From positions 1 through 48,599 of the forward strand of contig JBAPTW010000171.1 of assembly GCA_049282355.1 (NCBI GenBank): 48,599 nt of DNA, written 5' to 3'. How positions within the stretch are numbered: position 1 is the first letter of the stretch; each line of letters begins with the position of its first letter. Source of the stretch: JAGTVB01 sp049282355 (lineage in GTDB: Bacteria > Pseudomonadota > Gammaproteobacteria > HK1). The translations under genes and the position numbers were made by a program. The notes under the pieces are model-generated. The model searched no databases. It was not told where the DNA came from and was given only the letters and a program-made list of their open reading frames with translations. Positions 44,902 to 48,599 of the stretch are shown here, piece by piece.

Positions 44902-46266
44902 TCATCCAGCGTCTTTCTCAACCTTACCTCTGCGCATGTGCTTATTTTGACCGAGCTGGTCATCGGCTGCGCTAAGTTTGATATTAAGGCCGGTCGCTCG
45001 GGCCAGGGCAGCGAAGCCCGGAAAAGAAGTATCGACATTGGCGCAATCTTCGACCACGATTGGCGCGTTGGCCCGCAGCGCCGCCACCGCGAAAGCCATG
45101 GCGATGCGGTGATCGCCGAAGCTGTTGATCCGCCCGCCGGTGAGCACGCCGCCGTGCACTATCATACCGTCCGGCGTTGGGATTGCTTTGACACCAAGCT
45201 GCGTAAATCCCTCGGCCAACGCCGCGATGCGGTCGCTTTCTTTAACTCGAAGCTCAGCCGCACCGCTCAAAGTTGTCTCTCCCTGCGCGCAGGCGGCGGC
45301 GATCAACAGCACGGGCAACTCATCGATGGCAAGCGGCACCTGCATCGGCGAGATCGCAACGCCGCGTAAGGGTCTCGCCCGAACTCGAATATCTGCCACC
45401 GGCTCGCCGCTTACTTGGCGCTCTCGCAGCAGCACGACATCTGCCCCCATCGTACGCAAGATATCGATGACGCCGCTTCGAGTCGGATTAACCCCCACGT
45501 CCTCGATGAGGAGATCGGACCCGGCAGCGATGGCCGCACCCACCATGAGCATGGCGGCAGAGGAAAGATCGCCCGGAATCTGCAGCGCCATCCCCTGCAG
45601 TCGGCCGCCGCCGCGCACGCAAACTCGGCCGCCCACGCGCTCCACGGGGTATCCAAAGCCCTCCAGCATGCGCTCCGTATGATCACGCGTCGCAGCCGGC
45701 TCCTGCACGCAGGTCCGCCCCGAGGCATACAGCCCGGCCAACAGCAGGCTCGATTTCACTTGCGCGCTCGCCATGGGCATCCGGTAGTCGACTCCAGTAA
45801 GCGCTCTGGCGCTTTTGATTCGAAGCGGGGGAGTTCCGGTTTCGCTTGTCAGTAACCGTGCGCCCATGCGAGCCAGCGGCTCGGTCACCCGGCGCATCGG
45901 TCGCCGCGAAAGCGAGGTGTCGCCGGTCAGCTCGCTATCAAATCGCTGACCGGCTAACAGCCCTGCCAGCAAGCGCATTGAGGTTCCAGAGTTGCCAACG
46001 TAAAGCGCTGCTACCGGCGCTTCAAGCCCGTGGAGTCCGCGACCGTGGATCCGCAGCCGCCCCTGCCGAGGACCTTCAATCTGTATGCCTAGAGCGCGAA
46101 ACGCCGCCACCGTTTGCAGCGTATCCTCGCCTTCGAGAAAACCTTCGATGTCCGTGGCACCCTCGGCAATGGCGGCAAGTATCACCGCCCGGTGAGATAT
46201 GGATTTGTCCCCCGGCACTCGCACGCGCCCACACAACACCCCTCCCGGGGCAATCTGAAAATTCAT
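44902..46266 (-). CDS. aroA: 3-phosphoshikimate 1-carboxyvinyltransferase (EPSP synthase), class II motifs
   Basis: A 454-residue EPSP synthase, longer than the E. coli enzyme (427). It carries all four class II motifs: GDK (19-21), SAQVK (167-171), RDHTE (194-198) and NPTR (260-263), plus RPMRR. The phosphoenolpyruvate loop reads GNSGTSMR (91-98) with Gly94 at the place of the E. coli Gly96; the alanine found in the CP4 enzyme is absent. It transfers enolpyruvate to shikimate-3-phosphate. It follows tyrA by 49 bases on the same strand. Confidence 0.95.
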   Translation of the reverse strand: MNFQIAPGGVLCGRVRVPGDKSISHRAVILAAIAEGATDIEGFLEGEDTLQTVAAFRALGIQIEGPRQGRLRIHGRGLHGLEAPVAALYVGNSGTSMRLLAGLLAGQRFDSELTGDTSLSRRPMRRVTEPLARMGARLLTSETGTPPLRIKSARALTGVDYRMPMASAQVKSSLLLAGLYASGRTCVQEPAATRDHTERMLEGFGYPVERVGGRVCVRGGGRLQGMALQIPGDLSSAAMLMVGAAIAAGSDLLIEDVGVNPTRSGVIDILRTMGADVVLLRERQVSGEPVADIRVRARPLRGVAISPMQVPLAIDELPVLLIAAACAQGETTLSGAAELRVKESDRIAALAEGFTQLGVKAIPTPDGMIVHGGVLTGGRINSFGDHRIAMAFAVAALRANAPIVVEDCANVDTSFPGFAALARATGLNIKLSAADDQLGQNKHMRRGKVEKDAG

Positions 46267-46315
46267 CGCGTCCTGTCCATGTGATCATTCGGGCGCAGCC
46301 GATCGCAGAGATGTC

Positions 46316-47185
46316 TCAAGGCGCTGCGGTATACTGGTCCCGCAGCGCCTTGGCACGCACAAAAAGCGCCTTGAGGGTGTCGCCGTCTTGGCCCGCGATA
46401 GCCACCGCCACTTGGTCGAGCGCCAACATCATTTGCCGCAGCACCGCCACGATCGCATCGCCGTTGGCCAAACAGATGTCATGCCACATTTGCGGATCAC
46501 TGGAAGCGATGCGGCTGAAATCCTGAAAACCACCGGCGGCGTTGCGAAAGATCTCGACACGCTCGTTCATCGTCCCGAGCACATCCACCAGCGTATAGGC
46601 GAGCACATGGGGAAGATGACTGGTCGCGGCAAGCACCTCATCATGCACGGCCGGGGGCATTGCCACGACTTCCGCCCCGGTGGCGATCCACATATCGCGC
46701 ACACGCCTTAAGGCACCGGCGCTGGTTTCCGAAACCGGCGTGAGAATCACGCGATGGCCTTCAAAAAGGCCAGCAAAGGAAGCCTCGACGCCACTCTTCT
46801 CGATGCCCGCGATGGGATGACCCGGGACCAGATTGCTGGGTATTTGTCCAAACGCCGCCCTTGCTGCCGCGATCACGCTGCGCTTGGCGCTGCCCACGTC
46901 GGTGATGACGGCATCGGGCGCCAGATAGCCTTGCAACGCCTGAAACTGCCCCTGCATGGCACCCAGGGGCACTGCCACCACCACCATATCGGCGCCCTTT
47001 ACTCCCTGCGCAACGTCGGTTTCGTAGCGATCGATAACGCCAAGCGCACGCGCCCCCTCAAGGCGCTGCACCTGCCGCCCGACACCCACGATCTCCCTGC
47101 ACATACCCGCGTTTCGCAGCGCCCGGGCTAGGGAACCGCCAATGAGCCCCACACCGATGATGCAAAGCCGATCGATCACAACCAA
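46316..47185 (-). CDS. tyrA: Prephenate (or arogenate) dehydrogenase
   Basis: A 289-residue monofunctional TyrA: NAD(P) motif GVGLIGGSLARALR (11-24), VVVAVPLGAM, ITDVGSAKR, PGHPIAGIEKSGVEA and ATSHLPHVLAYTLVD. The GHPIAGxExSG segment binds prephenate or arogenate. No chorismate-mutase part and no aroA fusion is present. Which substrate and which coenzyme it prefers cannot be told by eye. The gene lies 91 bases after hisC and before aroA. Confidence 0.93.
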   Translation of the reverse strand: MVVIDRLCIIGVGLIGGSLARALRNAGMCREIVGVGRQVQRLEGARALGVIDRYETDVAQGVKGADMVVVAVPLGAMQGQFQALQGYLAPDAVITDVGSAKRSVIAAARAAFGQIPSNLVPGHPIAGIEKSGVEASFAGLFEGHRVILTPVSETSAGALRRVRDMWIATGAEVVAMPPAVHDEVLAATSHLPHVLAYTLVDVLGTMNERVEIFRNAAGGFQDFSRIASSDPQMWHDICLANGDAIVAVLRQMMLALDQVAVAIAGQDGDTLKALFVRAKALRDQYTAAP

Positions 47186-47275
47186 TTCCCGACATACGTT
47201 TCTGTGCCCTCAAGCGGCACGCGGTGGACCATTAGCCCGCTGATAAACAGCAACCAAACGCATCCCTTCACTGCT

Positions 47276-48382
47276 CTAAGACCGCCTCAAAACACTGCGC
47301 AGGGCTTCGATGAAACGGCTGTTCTCCGCTTCGCGGCCGACCGTCACCCGCAAGAAGTTGGGCATACCGTAATTATCCACCGGTCGTGCAATCACCCCTT
47401 TTTGCAGCAGTGCCTGATAGACGTCCGTTCCGGAGCGCCCCACATCCACGCAGATGAAATTGCCTACCGACGGAATATAGCGTAGTTCCATTCGCTGCAG
47501 ATCATACTCAAGCTGCGCCAGGCCGTGTCGATTGAGGGCGAGGCTTTTTGCCAAGTGCTCACTGTCTTGCAGCGCCGCCATGGCGGCACGTTGGGCCGGT
47601 GTATTCACGTTAAATGGCTGGCGTACACGGTTCAAAAGGTCCGCAATCACTGGATTGGAAACCGCATACCCGAGCCGCAGTGCCGCAAGGCCATAGACCT
47701 TAGAGAACGTGCGCGTCACGATCAGGTTGGGGTAACGCGCAACCCAAGGTACACAATTGGGGTACTCTGGCTCCTCCACATACTCAAAATAGGCTTCATC
47801 CACTACCACCAACACGTCGGCGGGCACGGCCTGCAGGAAAGTCTCCAGGGGACGATGGGCGATCCAGGTCCCGGTGGGATTATTAGGGTTGGCGATGAAC
47901 ACCACCCGAGTGCGCGCGCTGATGGCCCGCGACATGGCCTCTAAATCGTGACCGAAGCGCCGCGCCGGCGTGACGATTGCTCGGGCGCCCACCGCATGAG
48001 TGACCAAGGCATAGACGAGAAAAGCATGTTCAGAAAAGACCACCTCGTGCACCGGGCTCATAAAGCCACGCGCAATCAGCTCGAGCACATCATTGGAGCC
48101 GTTACCGAGGGTTAGCATCGTTTCGCCAACCCCGAGGTGGCGCGCCAGTGCCGCCTTCAGAGCAGTGGCGTTGCTGTCTGGATAACGACCAAGAGAATCA
48201 CCGCAGGCGGCAAACGCGGCCCGGGCAAGCTCGCCCGGGCCCAAGGGATTTTCGTTGGAAGCCAGCTTCACCACATCGGTAAGCCCGAGCTCTTGCTCCA
48301 CCTCCTCAATGGGCTTTCCAGGCTGATAGGGGCGAAGGGAACGCACGCCCTCGGTTGCCAATAAAGCGAAATCACAGGTCAT
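47276..48382 (-). CDS. hisC: Histidinol-phosphate / aromatic aminotransferase
   Basis: A 368-residue class I/II aminotransferase of the HisC family: KLASNENPLGPG, NPNNPTG (165-171), VVDEAYFEY and the pyridoxal-phosphate lysine K228 in TRTFSKVYG. It is first in the block hisC-tyrA-aroA, so it may serve both histidine and tyrosine/phenylalanine synthesis, as hisC2-type genes do. pheA, often upstream in relatives, is not present before the window edge. A mobile repeat lies 63 bases upstream. The ATG has no clear ribosome site. Confidence 0.93.
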   Translation of the reverse strand: MTCDFALLATEGVRSLRPYQPGKPIEEVEQELGLTDVVKLASNENPLGPGELARAAFAACGDSLGRYPDSNATALKAALARHLGVGETMLTLGNGSNDVLELIARGFMSPVHEVVFSEHAFLVYALVTHAVGARAIVTPARRFGHDLEAMSRAISARTRVVFIANPNNPTGTWIAHRPLETFLQAVPADVLVVVDEAYFEYVEEPEYPNCVPWVARYPNLIVTRTFSKVYGLAALRLGYAVSNPVIADLLNRVRQPFNVNTPAQRAAMAALQDSEHLAKSLALNRHGLAQLEYDLQRMELRYIPSVGNFICVDVGRSGTDVYQALLQKGVIARPVDNYGMPNFLRVTVGREAENSRFIEALRSVLRRS

Positions 48383-48445
48383 CGTGACAGTATGAGTCTA
48401 CAGCTGAAGCTCCAGGGAAGGTAAATTTATCAACTCGATGAGAAG

Positions 48446-48599
48446 GGCCATGGTCATCGTTTCGTCCGCATCACCCTTCAGAGGGTAAAACCATGCTCAG
48501 AATCTATAGGCAACCAATCGCCTTGCCGCAAGGGTGTGTCCGGCATGGATGCCGGACTCAAGTCTACAAGGATGTATTCACGATGTCCCTTGAAGCAAG
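48446..48599 (+). mobile_element. Palindromic element, copy C (cut by window end)
   Basis: It starts with the terminal repeat GGCCATGGTCATCGTTTCG (48446-48464) and continues colinear with the reverse complement of 30769-30922, including CAATCGCCTTGCC at 48515-48527, 69 bases from the end as in copy B. In the centre, GTCCGGCA and TGCCGGAC (48539-48558) form a perfect 8-base hairpin with a 4-base loop. The last part lies outside the window. It sits 63 bases upstream of hisC. Confidence 0.85.

Overview
The window reads as chromosome of a gammaproteobacterium with moderate to high GC. Two things support this: a mutH gene (MutH is a gammaproteobacterial mismatch-repair nuclease) and the conserved block hisC-tyrA-aroA-cmk-rpsA-ihfB-lapB. 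A one-polypeptide pyruvate:ferredoxin oxidoreductase and a CbbA-type class II aldolase would suit an autotrophic or microaerobic lineage of the Chromatiales kind, but the genus cannot be told from sequence alone. No rRNA, tRNA or CRISPR array was found.

Layout. 1-986: a partial IS110-family element that appears to have inserted into a palindromic repeat. 1.3-3.1 kb: a membrane-anchored pseudokinase. 3.2-6.3 kb: a hypothetical gene with an A-rich promoter region, then trkH and a TrkA/KtrA-type partner for K+ uptake. 6.7-9.6 kb: a glycogen-debranching-type glucosidase, a DUF2934 protein and an HU-like protein. 9.9-12.8 kb: an ACP-acyl-AMP ligase-acyltransferase fusion. 13-17.6 kb: a lipoyl-E3 fusion, an alpha/beta hydrolase and a cNMP-like/coiled-coil protein. 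17.7-20.2 kb: a 75-residue conserved-looking protein, a CPBP membrane protease and a YbdK-type ligase. 20.5-22.1 kb: a ThiL homologue that has lost most catalytic acidic residues, translationally coupled to mutH.

22.5-28.9 kb is a redox cluster: a GltD/SfrB-like NADPH oxidoreductase with extra 4Fe-4S sites, NifJ, and a dihydroorotate-dehydrogenase-like protein without the usual active-site cysteine motif. It probably exchanges electrons between pyruvate, ferredoxin and NADPH. 29-31.1 kb holds an SH3/anchor protein, two small genes and two adjacent short repeats. 31.1-34.0 kb has an acyl-CoA synthetase and fba. 34.2-36.5 kb is a minus-strand operon yjbQ-ilvD-53-residue membrane protein. 36.7-40.5 kb has argE and argA flanking an unusual membrane-anchored lipoyl-domain protein. 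40.6-48.4 kb is the aromatic/histidine/translation block on the minus strand, without lapA.

Most notable: (1) a non-autonomous mobile element of 194 bp at 30729-30922 with perfect 19-bp terminal inverted repeats and a 9-bp target duplication, with two further copies at 911-986 and from 48446; (2) the IS110 element splits one of these copies; (3) two apparent pseudoenzymes, a kinase and a ThiL; (4) the lipoyl-domain membrane protein between argE and argA; (5) a 53-residue gene overlapping the end of ilvD.
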